This document shows positions 46,561-55,064 of a DNA stretch of 64,000 nt, one piece after another. The notes below the pieces were generated by a model. The model saw only the letters and a program-made list of their open reading frames with translations. It searched no databases and had not been told where the DNA came from. The position numbers were made by a program, and so were the translations under genes. Location of the stretch: the NCBI GenBank assembly GCA_027919835.1, contig JANVFP010000014.1, positions 434,001-498,000 on the forward strand, given 5' to 3'. The stretch is from Lentinula raphanica (Eukaryota; Basidiomycota; Agaricomycetes; Agaricales; Omphalotaceae). How positions within the stretch are numbered: the first letter of the stretch is position 1; each line of letters starts with the position of its first letter.

Positions 46561-48438
46561 TTGATCTTAAAAATAGCTCCAAGGGAGTCTCGGACGTCGA
46601 AGAACGCAGGTTCTTTAGATTACTTTGATCCAGAGGTGCAAGCCCCGGATAAAAGAAAACGTGTTACAAAGAAGCCTACGGTTCCTGTCTACGATCCGAA
46701 GAACCTCGGACGAGCAAAGAGCAATCCGGATAACGGGACTGCTGCTAGATCTGCTTCTGAAGTTCCAAGAACGAACAGATCTGGTGTAGTGCAAGGAAGC
46801 AGTAGACGTCAGGCAGTTACTGCTGAACCAGTCGATTTGACTAGTTTGAATCCTACATTACCAAACTCTATTTCTTTTGACTTGCAACGTATCGTGTTTG
46901 GGAACAGAATACCAAATATAACGATGAGTACTACACAAAATGGCCAAAATGCACAAGGTGCAAACGAGGCTCCAGTGGATATCCTCAAACTGTTGGGACC
47001 TCCTGCGTTGTCTCCTGAAGAGCAAGGGGAATACAACAATGCAAAGTTCCCTGCCACTCATAAAACGGCTATGATCTTGGATCTAGCTGATCCGATCCAA
47101 ATGCCTGAATGGATGAGGTTCTGTCTAACGACGTTCCAAGCCACGGGTGTGACCTCTGAAAAGGTGAAGATGCAAAGGATCTTTGGATGGATGACCCTCC
47201 AGACGAAGCAAGCCTTAGAGCATCTCCCTGGAGCGGAGGAAGGAAAGGAAGATGCAGATCAATTCCTTCGAGCCATGATTGAGCGGTTCCCGTCTATCTT
47301 TGGCAAACCCCTGGGTTCCAAGAAAGCTATGCTGGAATTGGTTCAGAGGTTTCGACCATTGAGAGTCGAGGATGGATCTGAGCTGTTGATCTATTGCATG
47401 TTGTTCGAAGTCGAGGCCAATAAGTTGTTGAAACCGCCTCCGGCGATTGGAAACCATGAATTGGTGTCGGTCTTTCTATCAGCATTCGATGGAAACCTGA
47501 GAAAAGCTGTCTCGAAACGGGTTCAGCATCAGGTCCCCAACTCGAAACTTGCAAAACGACGTACGGATGATCCATACACGTTCTCGGAATGGAAAAGTGC
47601 TGCAGAGGCTGTGGCTAGGCAGCCCCCTCTCGAATCGCTATACCAGACCTTTACTGGAACGGATGGAGCTGTCCTGAATGCAGAGACCAACTCTAGGGGA
47701 GGGATCTATATTCCGGTGGTTACCCCAGCAGCTGCTAAAGAGGAGACGCCAGATCTGACCCGTTTCTTTGCTACAGACACTAGATCTAGTGTTAAGCAGG
47801 AACAGGCAGAGGACCATGAACGTGCCTTTGTGGAAAATGTGGACAAATCGTCGTTGATGCTCAAAGAAATGGGGAATCTTAAGACGCGTTTTCAGGATGA
47901 ACTGACGTCGTTGCAGCAGTTGCTCAATGATGTTAGGGCAGGAAAATCGGATGCTGGAATGCGACCCCAGCCCAGACCTGGCTTTTCTGGTAGTGGTAAT
48001 CCCGGAACCAGTGGGCAGGGTCGAGGGATCCTTAATATAAATCCCCCTCCAGGCCAAGGAATGCCAGATCGAACGTGTTTCTTGTGTCGAGGACCAGATC
48101 ATATGATGAGTAACTGTCCCTTGTTCATGGAACTCCTTGGGAAAGGCTGGGTGATGCCGGAGTCTCAAGGATCCAAACGTCTCAAGCTGAAAGATGGATC
48201 TCCGTTACCAAATAACTTTGGTCCGGAAACTCGATACCAAAAGATCGTGAAATATGCTCAGAGCAAGAACTGGCCTGTTTTGGCGACGTTATACAATGAT
48301 CTAATCCCCGATGAAGAGGATTATGCAGATCAGTTGGGGGATCCTACTTGGTTGTACCTTGCCAACGTAGTTGAATCTTCCCAGGGGAGATCTAGCAACA
48401 ATGTTGCAACGGTGTACAGTAATGAGTCGGGAAACTAG
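46561..48438 (+). CDS. gag: Gag polyprotein of the LTR element
   Basis: The open frame runs from an in-frame TAG at 46546 to the stop at 48436-48438. The first in-frame ATG is 46924 (MSTTQNGQNAQ), giving 504 residues; about 120 open codons precede it without an ATG. Capsid-type sequence (MPEWMRFCLTTFQATGV, QFLRAMIERFPSIFGKP) is followed by one zinc knuckle, CFLCRGPDHMMSNC (CX2CX4HX4C), near 48075-48120. Gag packages the RNA. The last three codons before the stop form the slippery heptamer GGGAAAC, so some ribosomes shift -1 into the protease frame. Confidence 0.88.
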   Translation: MILKIAPRESRTSKNAGSLDYFDPEVQAPDKRKRVTKKPTVPVYDPKNLGRAKSNPDNGTAARSASEVPRTNRSGVVQGSSRRQAVTAEPVDLTSLNPTLPNSISFDLQRIVFGNRIPNITMSTTQNGQNAQGANEAPVDILKLLGPPALSPEEQGEYNNAKFPATHKTAMILDLADPIQMPEWMRFCLTTFQATGVTSEKVKMQRIFGWMTLQTKQALEHLPGAEEGKEDADQFLRAMIERFPSIFGKPLGSKKAMLELVQRFRPLRVEDGSELLIYCMLFEVEANKLLKPPPAIGNHELVSVFLSAFDGNLRKAVSKRVQHQVPNSKLAKRRTDDPYTFSEWKSAAEAVARQPPLESLYQTFTGTDGAVLNAETNSRGGIYIPVVTPAAAKEETPDLTRFFATDTRSSVKQEQAEDHERAFVENVDKSSLMLKEMGNLKTRFQDELTSLQQLLNDVRAGKSDAGMRPQPRPGFSGSGNPGTSGQGRGILNINPPPGQGMPDRTCFLCRGPDHMMSNCPLFMELLGKGWVMPESQGSKRLKLKDGSPLPNNFGPETRYQKIVKYAQSKNWPVLATLYNDLIPDEEDYADQLGDPTWLYLANVVESSQGRSSNNVATVYSNESGN

Positions 48439-48502
48439 AGGATCCAATGATTGAGTCGAGCAAGGGACGAAAAACAAGGTCCCAGCTGAAGGACACGACT
48501 CA
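48429..48502 (+). promoter_or_regulatory. gag-pro -1 frameshift site and hairpin
   Basis: Gag frame reads TC[G GGA AAC] TAG, with heptamer GGGAAAC at 48429-48435, the canonical X XXY YYZ form. The -1 frame stays open into protease. Downstream stems: TGAGTCG (48452-48458) with CGACTCA (48496-48502), enclosing GGGAC (48464-48468) with GTCCC (48479-48483). The spacer of about 16 nt is longer than usual. Confidence 0.75.
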
Positions 48503-49925
48503 TGAGGATGAACCTAAGCCCTGTTCATTGAAAACTGTGCCTCCCACTAAGACGAAACGTTTTGATGGAGTGCACATACCCGTAGATCGAAATCACCCAA
48601 ATTTTAAAACTGTTGCCAATCAATCCAAATCTGCTCCTGAACCATCCAATTCGAAAGATCTGAATGGAAAATCGAACAGATCCAATCATTCATCAGGGGA
48701 TGCTTCACTAGGGAAGTCGAGATCTGTTAGTGTCGAAGAGAAATCGGATAAAGAGGATTCTGATTCTGAAGTAGAATTAGTTGAGGAAACTAGTGAGACC
48801 ACTCGCAAAGTGCGTTTCAGGGAGCCCTCCCCCTCTAGATCTGACGAAACACATCGACCTTTTGATCATGTCCCACCCAGGGAAGTGTCACCCATACCTC
48901 GAAATCAACCAAAATCCAAACCGGAGAAGGTCACTGAATCTAAAGGATCTTCGAAGGGACCCAAATTTCGGCTTCGGAATGAGTTATTCATTCCAGGCCT
49001 TGAAGAAGAATTAGCTGATCGGATTTCTCGTCAAATGATCACACTGACGGCTGCTGAGGCATTCCAATTGTCAGGCAAAGTCAGGCAGATCATGATGAGG
49101 AAGATGAAAAACCGCCAAGTGCGTCCACAAGAACGAATCAAGTCCTTTGTTAATGAGGCCCATGATGTTGAACCTAGTGTCGAGGAAATCCCGAGAACAG
49201 GGATGGAGATGCAACAGTTCATTGCCGTGGAAGATCTCAGTCTGTCAGAAGGATTGATCTTTGAGAAAATACTCGAGGATCGAGATGGCATGAAGGCAGG
49301 GGATTATGTTCAGTTGGATCCGGTGGTAGCTTTTCTTCATGATGTTGATGAAAATGATTCACGTCGTGATATGACTATAGTAGCCACTATGGGAAATGGC
49401 TTAAGATCTGTGTGGCCAGTTGTGAATAATCGAGATGATCTAGACATAGAGAGTGTATTAGACTCTGGATCTCAGATTGTTGCTATCGATATGTGTGTTG
49501 CCCTAGGATTAGGACTAGGTTGGGATCCGAAAGTGACCATCCAAATGCAGAATGTGCATGGAGGTCTGGCCCGTACCAAAGGACTGTCCAGGAACGTACC
49601 ATTCCGATTTGGACCCATAACACTGTATCTACAATGCCATGTGCAGGAAAAGGCACCCTTCGAAATTCTGTTGGGTAGACCTTTCGATGTACTGACAGAA
49701 AGTGTCATCCATACGTTTGGATCTGGTGACCAAGAGTTAACCATAACAGATCCGAACACTGGAAAGCAATACACCATAGGGACTAGTCCGAGAGGACAAA
49801 GTCCTAAAGCTCAAAAACGGCAGTTGGATAAGCAGAAGTATGCTCAGACTCGGACAGAGACTCCAGATCCAAATCAGGAGACCAGTCCCGAAGAAGAGGA
49901 GAAAACTGCTGAACCAAATTTTTAG
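48447..49925 (+). CDS. pro: Retropepsin-type protease ORF
   Basis: 492 residues in the -1 frame relative to gag. The first ATG is 48447, but the frame is open back through the GGGAAAC site, so it is likely made as a Gag-Pro fusion. A long charged linker (Ser/Lys/Glu) precedes the protease core: VLDSGSQIVAIDMCVALGLG (catalytic DSG) near 49465-49515 and FEILLGRPFDVL near 49665-49695. The charged C-terminal tail ends at TAG 49923-49925, immediately after the second slippery heptamer. Separate pro and pol frames are unusual for Ty3-type elements. Confidence 0.85.
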   Translation: MIESSKGRKTRSQLKDTTHEDEPKPCSLKTVPPTKTKRFDGVHIPVDRNHPNFKTVANQSKSAPEPSNSKDLNGKSNRSNHSSGDASLGKSRSVSVEEKSDKEDSDSEVELVEETSETTRKVRFREPSPSRSDETHRPFDHVPPREVSPIPRNQPKSKPEKVTESKGSSKGPKFRLRNELFIPGLEEELADRISRQMITLTAAEAFQLSGKVRQIMMRKMKNRQVRPQERIKSFVNEAHDVEPSVEEIPRTGMEMQQFIAVEDLSLSEGLIFEKILEDRDGMKAGDYVQLDPVVAFLHDVDENDSRRDMTIVATMGNGLRSVWPVVNNRDDLDIESVLDSGSQIVAIDMCVALGLGLGWDPKVTIQMQNVHGGLARTKGLSRNVPFRFGPITLYLQCHVQEKAPFEILLGRPFDVLTESVIHTFGSGDQELTITDPNTGKQYTIGTSPRGQSPKAQKRQLDKQKYAQTRTETPDPNQETSPEEEEKTAEPNF

Positions 49926-49972
49926 ATAACCTCTGTGATCTGAGTAGCGATCAGGGAGAGGTTGAAATCGCT
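49916..49972 (+). promoter_or_regulatory. pro-pol -1 frameshift site and hairpin
   Basis: Protease frame reads CC[A AAT TTT] TAG, with heptamer AAATTTT at 49916-49922. After a 5 nt spacer, AACCTCT (49928-49934) pairs with AGAGGTT (49957-49963); inside it TGATC (49936-49940) pairs with GATCA (49949-49953). AGCGAT (49946-49951) could also pair with ATCGCT (49967-49972), giving a pseudoknot. The pol frame is open from the heptamer onward. Confidence 0.82.
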
Positions 49973-52900
49973 GTGAGTGGGTATTGGGATCCTTTAGGTG
50001 AAGAAGTAGTCATTGAGTCGACCAAAGTGAAAGAAGGAGTGTTCCAAGACGAAGAATTGGCCGAACTATATGTTAATTATAGCCAACCCTCGTTTAGGGA
50101 TTCACTTCCTGAAGTCGCTGAAACCATAGATCTATACCTAAACAAAGGTGTGGACCATCAACAAAATCGTGTGATCAATCCTTGGAAGGAAGGATTTCGA
50201 ACTGATCCGGACGTGGAACAACTTGAACAATCCTTTTATCAGTCTATTAAAGCTAAGAGTCTGACGAGAGACGTTCATGGGTTGTCCCGGCCAAGTGATT
50301 ACACTTCAGATCTGGACCATGTAAGTCCAGATCAACCGGATAATTCCCAGTCCTACGACTTGAGGAGTGCCCGGGAACGAGTTCAATCGTGGGAACAAAA
50401 GAATGGAACATTTGAACAGCATATAGGCGCATATAGTGACCCAATGTCATCATATTCAAATGTATCTGTCTTCGGTTCTCGAAAATATAAGCCTGTTGCG
50501 TTGAAAGTACGCCCGGTTAAGGCTGAACTTCCTGAGGAATTTAGGGTTCGTCGTCATATCTTTGGAGATCCTTTGGAAGGATTGCCAGATCTGCCGACTC
50601 ATCCACCTGAATTCACTCCGGGAGTCCGATACACGCAAGAGCGTAAGGAGATTATTGACAAGAACCATCCAGAAGGATTCTTAACAAATGAGGAACGAAA
50701 ACTCGTTCATCATCTGATGAAGGTTCAGGAAATGGGTTTTGCCTGGGATCAATCCGAAGGTGGAACTTTCAGAGAGGATTTCTTCCCTCCAGTAAAGATT
50801 CCGGTTATACCTCACGAACCCTGGGTCGAGAAAAACATTCCCGTGCCTCCAGGAATCTTTCCAAAGGTTTGTAAGATAATCAAGGATAAGATCCTTGCAG
50901 GAGTTTACGAACCATCGAGTGCAAGCTACAGATCTAAATGGTTCTGTGTGGTGAAAAAGGATGGAACGAGCCTAAGATTGGTGCACAGTCTGGAGCCTTT
51001 GAATAAGGTTACTATACGGCACTCCGGGGTTCCCCCAGCTACTGCGGACATTGCTAGACACTTTGCAGGCAGAGCATGTGGAGGGATCTTGGATATCTTT
51101 GTGGGCTACGATGAGAGACATATAGACGTTGGATCTAGGGATCTCACCACTTTCCAAACTCCTTATGGACCACATCGTCTCGTCAAATTGCCTATGGGAT
51201 GGACCAACTCGGTACCAATCTTCCATGACGATGTAACTTACTTGTTACGAGACGAAATTCCTGAATATACTATTCCTTACATTGATGATGTACCTGTGCG
51301 AGGACCCGAGAGTCGATATGAGTTACCAGGTGGTGGCTATGAAACCATTCCGGAAAACCCACAGATCCGTCGATTCGTATGGGAACATCTTCAAAACGTG
51401 AATCGGATCATCCAACGAATGAAGCACGCTGGAGGTACCTTCTCAGGACCTAAAGCCTTCGTTTGTTGTGAGGAAACCACAGTGGTTGGACATCGTTGTG
51501 CCTATGAAGGACAGAAACCAGATGATAAGATCGCTACTACGGTCTTAACTTGGCCTAAATGCGAAACTCGAACACATGTGAGAGCTTTTCTGGGGACTGT
51601 TGGCCAGCTTCAAATGTTCATTCACAACTATTCCAAGAAAGCTGCCCCCTTGACTAAATTGACGGCAAATGTACCGTTTGAGTGGTCTGAGGAGCAGGAT
51701 CTTGCTATGGAACTACTAAAGGAAGGAGTGCGAAATGCACCAGCCCTTAGAGTCATTGTTTATGATTGGGAAACACATCTATCAGTCGATAGCTCCTGGA
51801 TGGGAACAGGATTTTACATTTATCAAGTAGATCCTAACGACCCTGAAAAGATCTATTATAATTACTTTGGATCTATTCCCTACGTGGAACGGGAAGCCCG
51901 TTTTTCACAGTCTAAACGTGAACTTTATGGTCTGAAACTTGCTTTGGAGTCCACCCATTATCTTCTTTATGGATGCCGACAACTGATAGTGGAAACTGAT
52001 GCGAGCTACATACAGGGAATGCTCGAAAACCCCAGTAGTGGCCCAAATGCAACCATTAATCGTTGGATTGAGGCAATCCGTAAATTCCATTTCGATTTGG
52101 TACATGTCAAAGGTGTGACACATGGACCTGATGGCTTATCTCGAAGACCACCTGGTGGTTGGACAACTCCTCGCGGAAAGTCGACCAGTGAAGATGATCT
52201 GGACGAGGATGACTCCAACAACATCAGGTTTCTGAAAGCAGATGATGCCGACGATCCATTCCCCTTTGATTCGTTTAAAGATCATATAGATCCAAGGCAT
52301 GGTTATCTCCTAGGAATCTATTGCCCAGATTTCGAGGAAGATCTAGAACTTGCCAGAGAAGAAGATCTTGAGCATAAACTACGAAAGGACCATCTGCTTA
52401 TGCATGGGATGCAACCAGTTTCTCAGTATCTGCAATATACCACGATTCCTGACAATGCAGTCTGGGGACCAGATCAATCATATCCGGATTCCCACAGATC
52501 TGATGGAGGAAATCGTTTGGATAAGCAGTTGCCAGAGATCTTGGAGTGGCTGAAAAACCCTGATGCAGAATGTTTCGGGAAATTGGACAAGAAACAACGG
52601 TTAGAGATGGATAGGAAAGTAATTCCCTTCTCCATTGATGCCGAAGGTCGATTGTACCATAGGAAGTTATCGTCAGATCAGCCTCGTTTAGTCGTGGATC
52701 CTGATCGACGAATGGCTCTTCTGAACAGTGCACATGATGCCCTTGGTCACAAAGGTGTCTTTGCAACGAAGGACTTCTTGGAAAAGAGGTTTTGGTGGCC
52801 AGATCTGGACAAAGACGTGGAGTGGTATGTTAAATCGTGCCAAGCCTGTCAGGATCGACAGAGGGCTCTCATTAGAATCCCTCCAACGGTTACTTATACC

Positions 52901-53893
52901 CCTTCCCTGTTTCAGAAGGTACATATCGACACCATGTTCATGACCCCATCCAGTAATGGGTGTAAGTACATAGTGCATGGTCGAGATTCACTTTCATCCT
53001 GGTCCGAGGCGAGAGCCTTAAGAGTGGAAAATGCCAGATCTATAGCTGAATGGTTCTTTGATGACATTATCTGTCGATGGGGATGTCCTGAGGAAGTTGT
53101 TTCGGATAATGCACCCCAAATGAAGCTTATGCTGAAATGGTTGGAACAAAAGTATGGGATCCGAGGAATTAAGATTTCCCCGTATAACTCTCAAGCCAAT
53201 GGAAAGATTGAGCGTGCTCATTATGATCTGAGGCAGGCCCTAGCAAAGACTTGTGCTGGAGATCTGAGCAAATGGTTCTACTTCCTGAAGCCAATGTTAT
53301 GGGCAGATCGAGTCACTCCTAGGAGGGGTCTCGGATGCTCTCCCTATTTTGTTGTAACTGGTGCAGAACCGTTACTCCCTTTTGATATCGTCGAATCTAC
53401 CTATTTGGTCAATCCACCAAATCGAATCCTCTCTCGGGAAGAGTTGCTGGGTTATCGTGCTCAGGCCCTTTCCAAACACCGTTCCTTCATTGAGAACATG
53501 AGATCCAGGATTGATGCTAATAAGCGTCGAGATCTTAGGATCTTCGAAGACAAGTTCCGATATACTATCAAGGACTGGGATTTCAAACCAGGGACCTTGG
53601 TACAGATCAGGAACACCACCATCGAGAAGAATTTGGATCGAAAAATGTATAGTCGTTACCGTGGACCTATGGTTGTAATCAGACGAACACGAGGAGGGTC
53701 TTATATCATTGCTGAAATGGATGGTACCGTACTGAAAGACAAAGTCGGTGCATTCAGAGTAATGCCTCATCATGCTCGTTTCGAACCAATAGATCTGCCC
53801 CAGAACATCCATGACCTGATAGATCTGAGTCCAGAACAACTGGAAGCTAGAGGTGCTCACGAGTGCACACTCGAGTGTACTTGCCACTCGTGA
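49916..53893 (+). CDS. pol: Pol polyprotein: RT, RNase H, integrase
   Basis: No ATG near its start; the frame is open from the AAATTTT site, so expression by -1 frameshift is expected. RT: LRLVHSLEPLNKV, GGILDIFVGYDE (catalytic Asp), YIDD at 51278-51289. RNase H: LSVDSSWMGTGFY, KRELYGLKLALE, VETDASYIQGML. Integrase: HDALGH (HX4H) and CQAC (CX2C), then VHIDTMF, VVSDNAPQ and GKIERAH as the D, D, E residues. A C-terminal GPMVVIRR block resembles the GPY/F module. No chromodomain is seen. The last 15 or so residues and the stop come from the inserted MITE at 53848; the native tail continues at 54622. Confidence 0.92.
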   Translation, partial: KFLDNLCDLSSDQGEVEIAVSGYWDPLGEEVVIESTKVKEGVFQDEELAELYVNYSQPSFRDSLPEVAETIDLYLNKGVDHQQNRVINPWKEGFRTDPDVEQLEQSFYQSIKAKSLTRDVHGLSRPSDYTSDLDHVSPDQPDNSQSYDLRSARERVQSWEQKNGTFEQHIGAYSDPMSSYSNVSVFGSRKYKPVALKVRPVKAELPEEFRVRRHIFGDPLEGLPDLPTHPPEFTPGVRYTQERKEIIDKNHPEGFLTNEERKLVHHLMKVQEMGFAWDQSEGGTFREDFFPPVKIPVIPHEPWVEKNIPVPPGIFPKVCKIIKDKILAGVYEPSSASYRSKWFCVVKKDGTSLRLVHSLEPLNKVTIRHSGVPPATADIARHFAGRACGGILDIFVGYDERHIDVGSRDLTTFQTPYGPHRLVKLPMGWTNSVPIFHDDVTYLLRDEIPEYTIPYIDDVPVRGPESRYELPGGGYETIPENPQIRRFVWEHLQNVNRIIQRMKHAGGTFSGPKAFVCCEETTVVGHRCAYEGQKPDDKIATTVLTWPKCETRTHVRAFLGTVGQLQMFIHNYSKKAAPLTKLTANVPFEWSEEQDLAMELLKEGVRNAPALRVIVYDWETHLSVDSSWMGTGFYIYQVDPNDPEKIYYNYFGSIPYVEREARFSQSKRELYGLKLALESTHYLLYGCRQLIVETDASYIQGMLENPSSGPNATINRWIEAIRKFHFDLVHVKGVTHGPDGLSRRPPGGWTTPRGKSTSEDDLDEDDSNNIRFLKADDADDPFPFDSFKDHIDPRHGYLLGIYCPDFEEDLELAREEDLEHKLRKDHLLMHGMQPVSQYLQYTTIPDNAVWGPDQSYPDSHRSDGGNRLDKQLPEILEWLKNPDAECFGKLDKKQRLEMDRKVIPFSIDAEGRLYHRKLSSDQPRLVVDPDRRMALLNSAHDALGHKGVFATKDFLEKRFWWPDLDKDVEWYVKSCQACQDRQRALIRIPPTVTYTPSLFQKVHIDTMFMTPSSNGCKYIVHGRDSLSSWSEARALRVENARSIAEWFFDDIICRWGCPEEVVSDNAPQMKLMLKWLEQKYGIRGIKISPYNSQANGKIERAHYDLRQALAKTCAGDLSKWFYFLKPMLWADRVTPRRGLGCSPYFVVTGAEPLLPFDIVESTYLVNPPNRILSREELLGYRAQALSKHRSFIENMRSRIDANKRRDLRIFEDKFRYTIKDWDFKPGTLVQIRNTTIEKNLDRKMYSRYRGPMVVIRRTRGGSYIIAEMDGTVLKDKVGAFRVMPHHARFEPIDLPQNIHDLIDLSPEQLEARGAHECTLECTCHS
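53840..53847. repeat. hAT-type 8 bp target-site duplication, left
   Basis: CTGGAAGC, repeated at 54614-54621. Confidence 0.85.
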
Positions 53894-54613
53894 CATGAAT
53901 ATTCGTCACTCAAAATCAGCAACTGTGACTCGAGTCTGTACTCGAGTGTCTCTAAGTAACAGACACTCGAGTGCGAGTGCCACGAATATTCACAGTAAAT
54001 TATTCAAATCATAACTCGGGTGTCTACTCGAGTATATAAAGGAAAGACTTGAGTATTGAAAAATACACTCGAGTGTTTTAATACTCGTTACCTTAATTTT
54101 CATAGCTTTTAATAAATATACAGTACCGAAACATATATTAACATGCTTCAAAGCAAGAACAATGTACAGATTTATTGTTATACAAAGTTGCCATGAGGGG
54201 GAATTGAACTCTGAAGGAAGTTAAAGGAAGGCTGACCTTAGTCCAGAGTCAGCGCCTTTAACCACTTCACCATTCACATTTTCTTACATATGACATATGT
54301 TAGACTATATTACTTCTTTTCTCCTAATAAATATAATAGGCAGTGGCTGTGACTCTAACACAAAAAATTATAATAGGCACATAGCCACTGAGAAAAGTCA
54401 TGTGCAGAGTTAATAGTAGAAATACTCACGAGTACAGGAGAATACTCGCGAATAAAATGCACGAGTACTTGTCAATACATTTTGATGATCGTGACTCGAG
54501 TATACACTCGTACCACGAGTACACTCGTATAAATAAAACACTCGACTCGCGAGTCACGAGTACGAATAAACTCACGAGTACTTGTCAACACTTGCCACTC
54601 GTGAACATCTCTA
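53848..54613. mobile_element. Nested hAT-type MITE (766 bp) in pol
   Basis: Terminal inverted repeats are TAGAGGTGCTCACGAGTG at the left and TAGAGATGTTCACGAGTG at the right (two mismatches), with the 8 bp TSD CTGGAAGC, both as expected for hAT elements. Subterminal regions are packed with ACTCGAGT and ACTCGTG/CACGAGTA motifs on both strands, the usual form of hAT transposase binding sites. No transposase frame. Removing the element and one TSD rejoins pol in frame. Confidence 0.88.
54187..54282 (-). ncRNA. tRNA-like (pseudo-tRNA) sequence inside the MITE
   Basis: The minus strand has an A-box-like TGGTGAAGTGG, a helix GCTGAC/GTCAGC and a B-box-like AGTTCAATTCC at tRNA-like spacing. The acceptor stem does not close, so this is a tRNA-derived or SINE-head sequence rather than a working tRNA. 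Confidence 0.35.
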
Positions 54614-54856
54614 CTGGAAGCTATGGTCGATGATGACGAGGATACCCCTGATAATGTTGAGGATCTAGTATTCGGAGCAATCCCTAAGATCAACATATCT
54701 GAGGATCCTGATGTCACATTCGATGCTTCAGCTGAAAAGGATACAGATCCTTCGGATCTGAAGGCTGCGGAGTCCGGTTCTAATGATGAAGCACCTGAGG
54801 ATGACAATTCTGAGGCAGGCCCACGTCGTAGTCGAAGGATCTCCTCATCAAACTGA
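54614..54856 (+). CDS. pol: Displaced C-terminal tail of pol
   Basis: 78 residues in the pol frame once the MITE is ignored. Acidic, Asp/Glu/Ser-rich (VDDDEDTPDNVEDLV ... NDEAPEDDNSE) with a basic end PRRSRRISSSN and a stop at 54854-54856. The join LEA-MVDDD is in frame across the single TSD. Not reached by translation in this copy. Confidence 0.8.
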   Translation: MEAMVDDDEDTPDNVEDLVFGAIPKINISEDPDVTFDASAEKDTDPSDLKAAESGSNDEAPEDDNSEAGPRRSRRISSSN

Positions 54857-54874
54857 GTTAGACCAACAGATCTA

Positions 54875-54889
54875 TTTAGTTTGGGGGAG
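54875..54889 (+). repeat. Internal PPT-like motif 1
   Basis: TTTAGTTTGGGGGAG, identical to the PPT next to the 3' LTR, here 18 bp after the pol stop. Confidence 0.75.
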
Positions 54890-55064
54890 TCCGGTCATTG
54901 ATCTTTCGAAATTTCTATCTCAACATGCTCGAGGAAGTTGGTCATCGACTGAATTACCTCAAAAACTACCTAATACGTTACTTGACTGCATATCAGGTAT
55001 AAAAATAGGTACCAGGACAACGGGAACGAATGGATCTGGTGTTTCAACTACTTCAGACGTCTAC

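Noticed and set aside
54187..54282. Functional tRNA gene
   Set aside because: The acceptor stem does not pair and the anticodon loop is irregular, so only a tRNA-like remnant is claimed.
53848..54613. ACTCGAGT-rich block as a microsatellite or centromere-like satellite
   Set aside because: TIRs and the 8 bp TSD define a transposon; the repeated motif is subterminal.
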